From positions 8,978 through 14,674 of the forward strand of contig JAJTFU010000064.1 of the NCBI GenBank assembly GCA_021299075.1: a DNA stretch of 5,697 bases, in the 5' to 3' direction. The stretch comes from Novosphingobium sp. (GTDB lineage: Bacteria; Pseudomonadota; Alphaproteobacteria; Sphingomonadales; Sphingomonadaceae). Position 1 is the first letter of the stretch. Every line of letters begins with the position of its first letter. Shown piece by piece: positions 1 to 5,343 of this stretch. The position numbers and the translations under genes are program-made. The notes beneath the pieces are model-generated. The model worked only from the letters and a program-made list of their open reading frames with translations. It did no database searches and had not been told where the DNA came from.

Positions 1-535
1 CGTGGTTGTCGGAGCGGATCCAGTCGAGCTCGTCAAACGGCGAACCCCAGCAGACCATCCGCGTGCCGCCCAGGCCAAGGTCGCGGTAATAGGTCCAGGC
101 CGGCAGGTTCTGGGTCGTGCCGATCACTATCAGGCCATCGGCCCGGCGGCGGTCCTCATAGCGGCCCGAGAGGTTCTCCGGGCCGTCCTGGAAGGAGACC
201 AGCGTCTCGTAGCCGCGGGCCGAGGCGGCGGCGCAGACCGTGCCGAGCAGCGAGTAAGTGAAGGGGTTGAGGTCCTTGCGGTCCTCATCCGGCCGGCAGA
301 TCACCACCACGGCCAGCGTGGCGGTGCGGCCGGAGCGGAGCCGGGCGGCGTTCTCGTCGACTGCGTAGTTGAGGCGGCGGGCAGCCTCGAACACGCGGGC
401 GCGGGTGGCCTCGCTCACCACCGGGTCGCCCGCCAGCGCACGGCTGACCGTGGACTGGCTGACGCCGGCCTCGGCCGCCACGTCAAACGAGGTGACGCGG
501 AAGGCGCGGGGCTTGGTGGTGGCAGTGTCCCCCAT
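1..535 (-). CDS. LacI-family transcriptional regulator (partial, C-terminal part outside window)
   Basis: DNA-binding repressor or activator of the LacI/GalR family. The first 178 codons are present and the gene runs off the left edge. The N-terminal helix-turn-helix is unmistakable at residues about 15-36: TSFDVAAEAGVSQSTVSRAL, followed by AGDPVVSEATRARV. The hinge-helix region lies near residues 61-71 (ENAARLRSGRT). After it the periplasmic-binding-protein-like effector domain begins (TLAVVVICRPDED, then the strand ADGLIVIGTT). Family members bind palindromic operators as dimers and respond to a sugar or related small molecule; the ligand cannot be told from this fragment. The ATG lies 10 bases after the stop of the upstream dehydrogenase gene and has no good Shine-Dalgarno sequence, so it is probably translated by coupling and the two genes are probably one transcript. 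It likely controls that dehydrogenase gene and itself; this is inferred from position. Confidence 0.93.
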   Translation of the reverse strand, partial: MGDTATTKPRAFRVTSFDVAAEAGVSQSTVSRALAGDPVVSEATRARVFEAARRLNYAVDENAARLRSGRTATLAVVVICRPDEDRKDLNPFTYSLLGTVCAAASARGYETLVSFQDGPENLSGRYEDRRRADGLIVIGTTQNLPAWTYYRDLGLGGTRMVCWGSPFDELDWIRSDNH

Positions 536-545
536 GGTCCGTGGG

Positions 546-1328
546 TTACATCGCCGAGATGCCGCCGTCGAGCTTGAGCTCGGCGCCGGTCATGAAGCGG
601 CTCTCGTCGCTGGCGAGGTAGAGCACGCCGTTGGCGATGTCGTCCGGATGGCCGACCCGTTTCAGCGGGATCTGGCGGGCCAGCTTGTCCATGATCACGT
701 CCTTGGCCTTGCCCGAGGAGGCGACCATGCCATCGAGGATCGGGGTGTCGATGAAGGTCGGGTGGACCGAGTTGCAGCGGATGTCCCAGCCCATCTTGGC
801 GCAGTAGAGCGCGACCGACTTGGACAGCATCCACACCGCCGCCTTGCTGGCGTTGTAGCCGGGCATCGTGTCGCTAGCGATCAGGCCGGCGATCGAGGAG
901 ATGTTGATGATCGAGCCGGGCTGGTTGTCCTTGAGCAGCGGCATGGCCTTCTGGCAGCCGAGGAAGACCGAATCGACGTTGACCGCAAAGCCCTTGTGCC
1001 AATCGGCCAGGGTGCAGGTCTCGATATTGCCGCGCACGCCGATCCCGGCGTTGTTGACGAGGACCGAGAGCCCGCCGAGCTTGGCGGCGGCCACTTCGAT
1101 CGCGGCAACCCACTGGTCTTCGCTGGTGACGTCAAGCTTGACCGAATGGGCGGTGTCGGCGCCGACAGCGGCGTTGATCTTCTCGGCCTGCTCAGCCGCG
1201 CCTTCAGCGTTGATGTCGGCCAGCAGCACCGTGGCACCCTCGCGTGCCAGCATCATCGCCTGGGCTGCACCCAGTCCCTGTGCCGCCCCGGTGATGAGCG
1301 CCTTCTTGCCTGCAACCCTTCCTGCCAT
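546..1328 (-). CDS. SDR-family NAD(P)-dependent oxidoreductase
   Basis: Classical short-chain dehydrogenase/reductase of 260 residues, a normal full length. The cofactor-binding motif TGAAQGLG is at 13-20. Asp38 at the end of the second beta strand favours NAD(H) over NADP(H). Asp66 (LDV) contacts adenine and NNAG is at 92-95. The catalytic tetrad is Asn117, Ser145 (in NISSIAGL), Tyr158 and Lys162 (YNASK). PLKRVGHPDD at 221-230 and the C-terminal LDGG are usual for the family. The overall pattern resembles cyclopentanol/cyclohexanol, hydroxysteroid or glucose-1-dehydrogenase-like members that oxidise secondary alcohols; the true substrate cannot be read from sequence. The ATG is well supported: GAGAGG sits 5 bases upstream (1334-1339). 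It is the first gene of a likely two-gene unit with the LacI-type regulator that follows. A role in catabolism of an alcohol or sugar is inferred from that pairing. Confidence 0.95.
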   Translation of the reverse strand: MAGRVAGKKALITGAAQGLGAAQAMMLAREGATVLLADINAEGAAEQAEKINAAVGADTAHSVKLDVTSEDQWVAAIEVAAAKLGGLSVLVNNAGIGVRGNIETCTLADWHKGFAVNVDSVFLGCQKAMPLLKDNQPGSIINISSIAGLIASDTMPGYNASKAAVWMLSKSVALYCAKMGWDIRCNSVHPTFIDTPILDGMVASSGKAKDVIMDKLARQIPLKRVGHPDDIANGVLYLASDESRFMTGAELKLDGGISAM

Positions 1329-1332
1329 GTGG

Positions 1333-1341
1333 TCCTCTCCC
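1333..1341 (-). promoter_or_regulatory. Ribosome binding site of the SDR gene
   Basis: On the minus strand this reads GGGAGAGGA, a strong Shine-Dalgarno match, with the core GAGAGG ending 5 bases before the ATG at 1328. It fixes the start of the dehydrogenase gene and shows that the gene is independently initiated rather than coupled to the Nudix gene upstream. Confidence 0.75.
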
Positions 1342-1347
1342 TTATCT

Positions 1348-1373
1348 TGCCGGCTGGATAGCGGCTATCGGCA
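1348..1373. promoter_or_regulatory. Palindromic candidate operator in the SDR leader
   Basis: The 71-base gap between the Nudix stop and the SDR start contains GATAGC-G-GCTATC (1357-1369), a perfect inverted repeat around a single central G. An outer pair TGCCG (1348-1352) and CGGCA (1369-1373) flanks it. Odd-centred palindromes of this size are the kind of site bound by LacI-type dimers (the classical lac operator also centres on a G). It lies 29-41 bases upstream of the dehydrogenase ATG, so an occupied site would block transcription or early elongation. That the co-encoded LacI-family protein binds here is inference. No clear -35/-10 pair was recognised around it. Confidence 0.4.
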
Positions 1374-1399
1374 GGAATGGCGAGGGGGCGTTGGGCGCT

Positions 1400-1930
1400 T
1401 TACCCGAGTAGCTGGGGCCCGAGCAGGAGCAGCAGCTTGACGTCCATCGCATCGCCCTTGGCGCGGCGCTCGGCGATGAAAGTGGAGAGGGTGGCGCGAG
1501 GGACGCGGTGGACCACGATCGCCTCGCTCTCGGTCCCGCCACCGGGGCCGACCTGGACCAGGTCATGCGCGCGCAGCAGGGTGAAGCTCTCGCTGACCAT
1601 GCCGGGGGAGGAGTGGAACTCGCCCAGCACCTCGATCCGCCCGGCGCGGTAGCCGGTCTCTTCTTCCAGCTCGCGGGCGGCGGCCTCGGTGGGGTCCTCG
1701 CCTTCGGTCTCGTCGCCGATCAGCCCGGCGGGAAGCTCGATGCAGGCCCGGCCCAGCGGGACGCGGTACTGCTCGACCAGGATGACATGGTCTTCCGGGT
1801 CGATCGCGATGATCACGGCGGCGCGGATGCCGCGCGCGCGGCTGACATATTCCCAGCGGCCGCGGGTCTTGGCGACGATGTACTTGCCTTCCCAGTGGAC
1901 CTGCTCGGGTGCGTCCCGATCGTCGCTCAT
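1400..1930 (-). CDS. Nudix hydrolase, ADP-ribose pyrophosphatase-like
   Basis: Cytosolic Nudix enzyme of 176 residues. The 23-residue Nudix box fits the GX5EX7REUXEEXGU consensus exactly at residues 72-94: Gly72, Glu78, Arg86-Glu87, Glu90-Glu91, Gly93. The glutamates of the REXXEE core bind the catalytic divalent metals. The stretch before the box (VILVEQYRVPL, then IELPAG at 64-69) and the SSPGMVSE segment after it, with Pro109 about 15 residues past the box, match the ADP-ribose pyrophosphatase (NudF-type) subfamily, which splits ADP-ribose into AMP and ribose 5-phosphate. Related sugar-nucleotide substrates remain possible. The start codon overlaps the stop of the preceding TPM gene by four bases (ATGA), a sign of translational coupling, and makes this the last gene of the lemA unit. 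A 71-base gap follows before the next gene, with no U-tract terminator seen. Confidence 0.92.
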   Translation of the reverse strand: MSDDRDAPEQVHWEGKYIVAKTRGRWEYVSRARGIRAAVIIAIDPEDHVILVEQYRVPLGRACIELPAGLIGDETEGEDPTEAAARELEEETGYRAGRIEVLGEFHSSPGMVSESFTLLRAHDLVQVGPGGGTESEAIVVHRVPRATLSTFIAERRAKGDAMDVKLLLLLGPQLLG

Positions 1931-2490
1931 ACCTCGATGACCCGGTCGGGCAGCTCGTTCTGGTCATCGGCGGCGCGGGGGAAGTGCTGCGCCAGAACCG
2001 CGCCAACCTTTTCGACTGCGCCGACCAGCCCGCTGGCAAGGTCACCCGCGCGGATGCCGGCCAGCAGCGCCGCCATGGCCTCGCCCCAGACCTCGGGGCT
2101 TACCTTGCTGGCGATGGCGGCGTCGGCCAGGAGCTCGGCGTGCTGCTCGCGCAGGCTGACATAGATCAGGATGCCGGTGCGGCCATGGGTGCGACGTTCC
2201 GCACCGACCTTGAAACAGGTAATTGCGCGGGCGCGGGCCCGGCCGGCCTTGATGAACCGCGGAACCAGGAACCACTTCAGGAGATCGAGGTAGAAGTCTG
2301 TGAAGACCGAAAAGGCGGTCAGCGCGGTGAGGGCGACGAAGCCGGCCCAGGCGAGGACGATATCGGCATAGCCGTCGGACCGTTCGGTCACGATTGTTAC
2401 GATCTCGCCGGCGCTGTGGCTTTCGGCCTGGGCGACGGCAGAAGATACGCGTTCGTGCTCGGCAGCGGTCAGGTGAATGGGCTTGGCCAT
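1927..2490 (-). CDS. TPM-domain-related membrane protein (domain interrupted by a membrane segment)
   Basis: Protein of 187 residues related to the TPM (TLP18.3/Psb32/MOLO-1) fold, but arranged unusually. An N-terminal helix and strand (LTAAEHERVSSAVAQAE at 7-23, GEIVTIVTERS at 28-38) resemble the start of a TPM domain. They are followed by a hydrophobic stretch at about 42-66 and an amphipathic or second membrane stretch at 66-80. The second half of the fold then resumes: RTGILIYVSLREQHAELLAD at 104-123, with a tail of short helices (VWGEAMAALLAG, LASGLVGAVEKVGAVL). No signal peptide is visible. It begins 3 bases after the stop of the YgcG-like gene and ends overlapping the Nudix start by 4 bases, so it is part of the same translational chain. 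Biochemical function is unknown; an envelope role is inferred from its neighbours. Confidence 0.85.
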   Translation of the reverse strand: MAKPIHLTAAEHERVSSAVAQAESHSAGEIVTIVTERSDGYADIVLAWAGFVALTALTAFSVFTDFYLDLLKWFLVPRFIKAGRARARAITCFKVGAERRTHGRTGILIYVSLREQHAELLADAAIASKVSPEVWGEAMAALLAGIRAGDLASGLVGAVEKVGAVLAQHFPRAADDQNELPDRVIEV

Positions 2491-2493
2491 GGC

Positions 2494-3333
2494 TTACCAG
2501 TCCCCCGAGGCGCCGCCGCCGTCAAAGCCGCCGCCACCACCACCGAAGCCCCCAAATCCGCCAAAGTCGCTGCCGCCACCGCCACCGCCGCGTCCGCCAA
2601 GGGCGGCGTTGATCGCGATATTGGCAGCGATGTTCGCGGCCAGGTTGCCGGCTTCCCACATGACAATCCCGGCATCGGAATGACGACGCAGGCCATGCCG
2701 GCGCCGGCCGCGACCGAACAGGAAGATCAGGAACAGGATCAGGAAGATCCAGAAGACCACGGCGCCGATGCTGGTGCTGTCGTTTGTGCCACGGCGCTGC
2801 TTGGCTGCTGCAGCGGCAGCCTCGGCCACGGCCTTGGCCTCGGCCGGATCGCGGTTGAGCTGGGCGATGATGGCATCGACCCCGGCGTTGATCCCACCCG
2901 CCATGTCCTTGGCCTTGAAGCGCGGGGTTACCGTATCGCGGATGATCCGCCCGGCCAGCACGTCAGGGAACCGCTCCTGCACGCCGCGGGCGGTATGGAT
3001 GCGGATCTTGCGCTCGGTCGGAGCGACCAGGAACAGCACGCCCTGTTCGGTCTCCGCCCCGCCGATATCCCAGGCCTCGGCCAGTTGCTGGGCATAGGCA
3101 TCGACCGGCTGGTCATCCAGCGAAGGTACCGTCGCAACGATAATCGCGCGGCCCGTATCCTTGTTATAGGCCCGCAGCTTGGCATCGAGCGCGGCCTCAT
3201 CGGCATCGGGAATGATGCCTGCCGCGTCCAGCACCGGCCCGATGGGTCGCGGTGGCAGCGCGCCGTGTGCGGGCGCGATCGCAACGATCAAAGCGCCGAG
3301 CAACGTCAGCAACAAGGTCGCAAAGCTGCGCAT
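2494..3333 (-). CDS. YgcG-like TPM-domain protein: signal peptide, TPM, membrane anchor, Gly-rich tail
   Basis: Exported membrane-anchored protein of 279 residues. A signal peptide covers 1-24 (MRSFATLLLTLLGALIVAIA, then PAHG). The TPM domain covers about 33-160 and includes DAAGIIPDADEAALDAKLRA, AIIVATVPSLDD, the hallmark GVLFLVAPTERKIRI at 98-112, and AGRIIRDTVTPRF. An Ala-rich linker precedes a transmembrane helix at about 189-207 and a basic patch (GRGRRRHGLRRH). The tail at 247-276 is nearly all Gly with Phe and Asp and ends in GGGASGDW, the usual ending of YgcG-type proteins. Members are often found beside lemA; the molecular role is not settled. ATG at 3333 is chosen: it shares its A with the upstream gene's TGA, and GGAAGG lies 10 bases upstream. 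A TTG at 3336 would add one residue and cannot be excluded. Confidence 0.93.
   Translation of the reverse strand: MRSFATLLLTLLGALIVAIAPAHGALPPRPIGPVLDAAGIIPDADEAALDAKLRAYNKDTGRAIIVATVPSLDDQPVDAYAQQLAEAWDIGGAETEQGVLFLVAPTERKIRIHTARGVQERFPDVLAGRIIRDTVTPRFKAKDMAGGINAGVDAIIAQLNRDPAEAKAVAEAAAAAAKQRRGTNDSTSIGAVVFWIFLILFLIFLFGRGRRRHGLRRHSDAGIVMWEAGNLAANIAANIAINAALGGRGGGGGGSDFGGFGGFGGGGGGFDGGGASGDW
2506..2595 (-). repeat. Low-complexity GGC/GGT tract encoding the glycine-rich tail
   Basis: About 30 codons of near-continuous glycine, broken by FGGF-type units, at the 3' end of the YgcG-like gene. On the plus strand it appears as CCGCCACC-type triplets. It is protein-coding low complexity, not a separate element. 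Such a tract is prone to replication slippage, so its length may vary between strains. Confidence 0.7.
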
Positions 3334-3857
3334 CAATTAGTGGCCTTCCAAGTGTGACCGGCAGTCCGGTCGAGGCCATCACGGCCACGGCTGGCGTCGA
3401 AGAAAGGCATCACAGCTTCGGTGCCGCGAATTGTTCCTCCAGCTAGGCGTCCTACGCGGAACTCCGGGAGGATATTGTCGGCAATGATTGTGGAGGCCGC
3501 GGAATCAGACAGAACACGATTGGCGGCCCGGCTGACTTCCAAACGGACCTGCCGCTCGGTCGGAGCAACGAGCACCAGTATGCCGGGGTCGCTGATTCCC
3601 CACTTTTTGGCCAAGTTGGTTGCGTAGGGCTCAATCGCGGAGCCTTGCAGACTTGGGGTCGAAGCTACGATCACGGCGATGCAGTTTGCCTCATAATAGG
3701 CCCGAAGTTTTCGATCGAGCTGTGCCTCGCGATCATCAGGAATAATGGCTGCCTGATCACTTATCTGGCCATCAGGGTGCTGCGACAGTTCGTCCGCTGC
3801 GTTTGCACATCCCAACATCAATGGAATGGTCAGCGCAACTGCGACGAACTGTCGCAT
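3333..3857 (-). CDS. Short exported TPM-domain protein, paralogue of the downstream YgcG-like protein
   Basis: Protein of 174 residues. A signal sequence covers 1-20 (MRQFVAVALTIPLMLGCANA); cleavage after ANA by signal peptidase I is likelier than lipidation at Cys17, because MLGC is a poor lipobox. One TPM domain covers about 32-152: DQAAIIPDDREAQLDRKLRA, AVIVASTPSLQG, ILVLVAPTERQVRLEV at 93-108 and ADNILPEFRVGRLAGG. It follows the downstream protein strand for strand (VPSLDD against TPSLQG, LVAPTERKIRI against LVAPTERQVRL), so the two are tandem paralogues. This copy lacks the membrane anchor, basic patch and glycine tail and ends in a short polar stretch (SRGRDGLDRTAGHTWKATN). Its GC content is about 58% by hand count, lower than its neighbours. 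It starts 9 bases after lemA, and its stop TGA shares a base with the next ATG. Likely a soluble periplasmic protein of unknown activity. Confidence 0.87.
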   Translation of the reverse strand: MRQFVAVALTIPLMLGCANAADELSQHPDGQISDQAAIIPDDREAQLDRKLRAYYEANCIAVIVASTPSLQGSAIEPYATNLAKKWGISDPGILVLVAPTERQVRLEVSRAANRVLSDSAASTIIADNILPEFRVGRLAGGTIRGTEAVMPFFDASRGRDGLDRTAGHTWKATN

Positions 3858-3866
3858 TTCGTGCCC

Positions 3867-4544
3867 TTACTGCGCTGCCGCAGCAGATGAGGCCGGGGCA
3901 GCGGCGTTGTCATTGGCCGGAGCGGCAGCCGGAGCTGGCGTCGTCCCGAAATCGACCTTCGGCGCGGCCGAGGCGCCCGGATCGGCCTTGAACGGCACCA
4001 TCGGCTTGGCGCCGTGGATCAGCTTGGCACCGATCGCGTCGGGGAAGGTGCGGATCGTGGTGTTATACTCCTGCACCGCCTCATTGTAGCGGGTGCGGGC
4101 CACGTTGATGCGGTTCTCGGTCCCTTCCAGCTGCACCATCAGGTCGGCAAAACGGGCCTGGCTCTGCAGCTGCGGATAGTTTTCCACCACGGTGCGCAGC
4201 TGGCCCAGCGCCTGGGTCAGCTGGTTCTGGGCGTTCTGGAACTTCTCGAAGGTCGCGGGATCCGAAAGGTCCTCGGTCCGCACGTTGATCGAGGTGGCCG
4301 CCGCGCGGGCATTGGTCACGTTGATCAGGATCGTGGTTTCCGAAGCGGCAGCGCCCTTGGTGGTTTCGACCAGGGCAGGGATCAGGTCGGCGCGGCGCTG
4401 ATAGGCGCTTTCAACGTCGGCCCACTTCGCCTTGGCGTTTTCCTCGGCCGTCGGGACCGAATTGATCCCGCAGCCGGCCAGCGCGGCAGCGGCGGCGGCA
4501 ACCAGGGCAATACGGCCGAAACGGCGGACAATGGCAGCGGTCAT
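3867..4544 (-). CDS. lemA: LemA family lipoprotein
   Basis: LemA family protein, 225 residues from the chosen start. The signal peptide MTAAIVRRFGRIALVAAAAA continues to a clean lipobox LAGC at 22-25, so Cys25 is probably lipidated; Gly follows the Cys, giving no Asp inner-membrane retention signal. The LemA domain follows: AEENAKAKWADVESAYQRRA from 33 and DLIPALVETTKG to 64, helices with ENYPQL at 121-126, then ENRINVARTRYNEAVQEYN at 143-161 and a closing FP. Family members form a long helical bundle on the envelope; their exact role is unresolved. An Ala/Pro-rich tail covers 190-225. An in-frame ATG at 4592 would bury the lipobox behind 16 extra residues and sits at a putative -10 region; one at 4553 has no room for a ribosome binding site. 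ATG at 4544, with AGGG about 11 bases upstream, gives a normal lipoprotein. First gene of the five-gene unit. Confidence 0.93.
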   Translation of the reverse strand: MTAAIVRRFGRIALVAAAAAALAGCGINSVPTAEENAKAKWADVESAYQRRADLIPALVETTKGAAASETTILINVTNARAAATSINVRTEDLSDPATFEKFQNAQNQLTQALGQLRTVVENYPQLQSQARFADLMVQLEGTENRINVARTRYNEAVQEYNTTIRTFPDAIGAKLIHGAKPMVPFKADPGASAAPKVDFGTTPAPAAAPANDNAAAPASSAAAAQ

Positions 4545-4723
4545 GCAAGACATCCCTATTCCAAGGCGGCCCACCCGGCCGCGAACAGACATTGATGTAG
4601 CGCGGCCCGGGGCGGGTTCAAGCGGTCAACGCGAAAATCGTTGCAGTGCAATTGATTGTTGTCGCTATCAGGCTTTCGTGGCAGGTTTTCTGCACTCGTG
4701 GAAATGAGTGAAGGGGACGCATA
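4545..4723. promoter_or_regulatory. Divergent intergenic region between lemA and mscL
   Basis: These 179 bases hold the start signals of two divergent units. The lemA-side promoter is listed separately. On the mscL side, TTGCAG (4641-4646) and CTATCA (4665-4670), 18 bases apart, are a weak candidate pair. Just before the mscL ribosome binding site, CACTC (4693-4697) and GAGTG (4706-4710) can pair as a short hairpin with an 8-base loop. AAGGGGA (4711-4717) is the mscL Shine-Dalgarno sequence. No open reading frame or RNA gene was recognised inside. Confidence 0.5.
4594..4621 (-). promoter_or_regulatory. Putative promoter of the lemA operon
   Basis: On the minus strand, TTGAAC (4616-4621) and TACATC (4594-4599) are separated by 16 bases and resemble a sigma-70-type -35/-10 pair. 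Transcription would begin near 4587, about 43 bases before the chosen lemA ATG. The -10 match is only moderate, so this is a prediction. Confidence 0.4.
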
Positions 4724-5131
4724 ATGCTTAGTGAATTCAAGGCCTTTATCGCGCGCGGCAACGTGCTGGATCTGGCGGTCGGTGTGATCATCGGTGCCGC
4801 GTTCGGGAAGATCGTTTCGTCGCTGACCGATGACGTGATCATGCCGGTGATCGGCTTCATTACCGGCGGGGTCGATTTCTCGAACAAGTATAACGTGCTC
4901 GCCGGTGAAGCGCCGGCCGGGGCCACGCTCGCCGCTGCCAAGGCTGCCGGGGCTACCGTGATTGCCTGGGGCAGCTTTATCACTGCCGTGATCAACTTCC
5001 TGATCCTGGCCTTCGTGATCTTCCTGATCGTGCGCCAGGCCAACAAGGTCATGCCGCCGCCGCCCGCCGCTGCCGGGCCGAGCGAGGTTGACCTGCTGAC
5101 CGAGATCCGCGACGCGCTCAAGAAGGGCTGA
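4724..5131 (+). CDS. mscL: Large-conductance mechanosensitive channel MscL
   Basis: Inner-membrane channel that opens under high membrane tension and releases solutes during hypo-osmotic shock; it works as a homopentamer. The 135 residues match the family length. The amphipathic N-terminal helix MLSEFKAFIARGN leads into TM1 with the hallmark LDLAVGVIIGAAFGKIVSSL (15-34), which includes the hydrophobic gate Leu17 and Gly20 (equivalent to Leu19 and Gly22 of the E. coli protein). A periplasmic loop follows (about 50-78; an Ala-rich segment at 62-78), then TM2 at about 80-104. After a PPPP linker (111-114), the C-terminal bundle helix DLLTEIRDALKKG (123-135) closes the protein. AAGGGGA (4711-4717) lies 6 bases before the ATG. 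It is transcribed alone, divergently from lemA, and ends at a clear intrinsic terminator. Confidence 0.98.
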   Translation: MLSEFKAFIARGNVLDLAVGVIIGAAFGKIVSSLTDDVIMPVIGFITGGVDFSNKYNVLAGEAPAGATLAAAKAAGATVIAWGSFITAVINFLILAFVIFLIVRQANKVMPPPPAAAGPSEVDLLTEIRDALKKG

Positions 5132-5153
5132 TTTGCGATAAATCGCCAGCTGG

Positions 5154-5182
5154 AAGGGCGGGGGCCAGGCTCCCGCCCTTTT
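5154..5182 (+). terminator. Rho-independent terminator of mscL
   Basis: AAGGGCGGG (5154-5162) pairs perfectly with CCCGCCCTT (5172-5180). The stem can extend inward by a G-U and a G-C pair to leave the loop CCAGG, and it runs into TTTT (5179-5182). It starts 22 bases after the mscL stop. It separates mscL transcription from the tmRNA gene. Confidence 0.88.
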
Positions 5183-5206
5183 CATTTGGACCGGGCTATC
5201 CTATAT
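5178..5206 (+). promoter_or_regulatory. Putative ssrA promoter
   Basis: CTATAT (5201-5206) is a plausible -10 element, with CTTTTC (5178-5183) 17 bases upstream as a poor -35. Transcription would start near 5213, at the first base able to pair in the acceptor piece (TCGCC 5213-5217 with GGCGA 5234-5238). The -35 would overlap the U-tract of the mscL terminator. The only independent support is that a promoter is needed between that terminator and the tmRNA. Confidence 0.33.
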
Positions 5207-5207
5207 C

Positions 5208-5297
5208 GGTTCTCGCCGGGTTCGCCCGGCTATGGCGATAAAATGCGGCGTGCAATAGGCGCAGCGGACCCGGGGGCGGTACCCGGCGGCTCCACCA
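5208..5297 (+). ncRNA. ssrA: tmRNA acceptor piece
   Basis: 3' half of the mature tmRNA, ending in encoded CCA (5295-5297). It contains a hairpin GCCGGG-TTCG-CCCGGC (5215-5230), overlapping an alternative pairing TCGCC/GGCGA (5213-5217 with 5234-5238), which suggests a pseudoknot or conformational alternatives. The T arm is at 5270-5286: stem CCGGG/CCCGG with loop GGCGGTA, which departs from the standard TTCRANY T loop. The 5' end is estimated. Confidence 0.8.
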
Positions 5298-5343
5298 TCA
5301 CCTTCCCGTTTCGGCGGGACTCTGTTGTCGCAGAGGTGTTGAC
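5298..5343 (+). other. tmRNA intervening segment removed during maturation
   Basis: These 46 bases lie between the acceptor CCA and the GGGG that begins the coding piece. In permuted tmRNAs this segment is excised by tRNA-processing nucleases (RNase P making the 5' end of the coding piece). It can form a small hairpin, CCCG-TTTCGG-CGGG. Boundaries follow from the acceptor-stem pairing. Confidence 0.75.

Noticed and set aside
415..834. A 139-residue minus-strand frame spanning the SDR/LacI junction
   Set aside because: It is an out-of-frame reading of the ends of both genes; both true frames are intact, so no frameshift or third gene is needed.
369..1361. A 330-residue open frame on the plus strand
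   Set aside because: It lies opposite the SDR and LacI genes, whose motifs are unambiguous; it has no family features.
2506..2595. Tandem repeat or CRISPR-like array
   Set aside because: The triplet regularity comes from glycine codons in the tail of the YgcG-like protein; there are no spacers or direct repeats of suitable length.
3334..3336. TTG start for the YgcG-like gene
   Set aside because: It adds only one residue. The ATG directly after it shares a base with the upstream stop, a common coupling arrangement, so ATG is preferred though TTG is not excluded.
1909..3357. A 482-residue open frame on the plus strand
   Set aside because: It is antisense to two TPM genes and the end of the Nudix gene. 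Its translation is low-complexity (Ala/Gly/Asp-rich) with no recognisable domain, while the minus-strand frames carry clear signal peptides and family motifs. High GC makes long antisense frames common.
4545..4592. Upstream in-frame ATGs at 4592 and 4553 as the lemA start
   Set aside because: The first sits at the putative -10 region and would add 16 residues before the lipoprotein signal. The second has no room for a ribosome site, because its only AGGG is adjacent to it.
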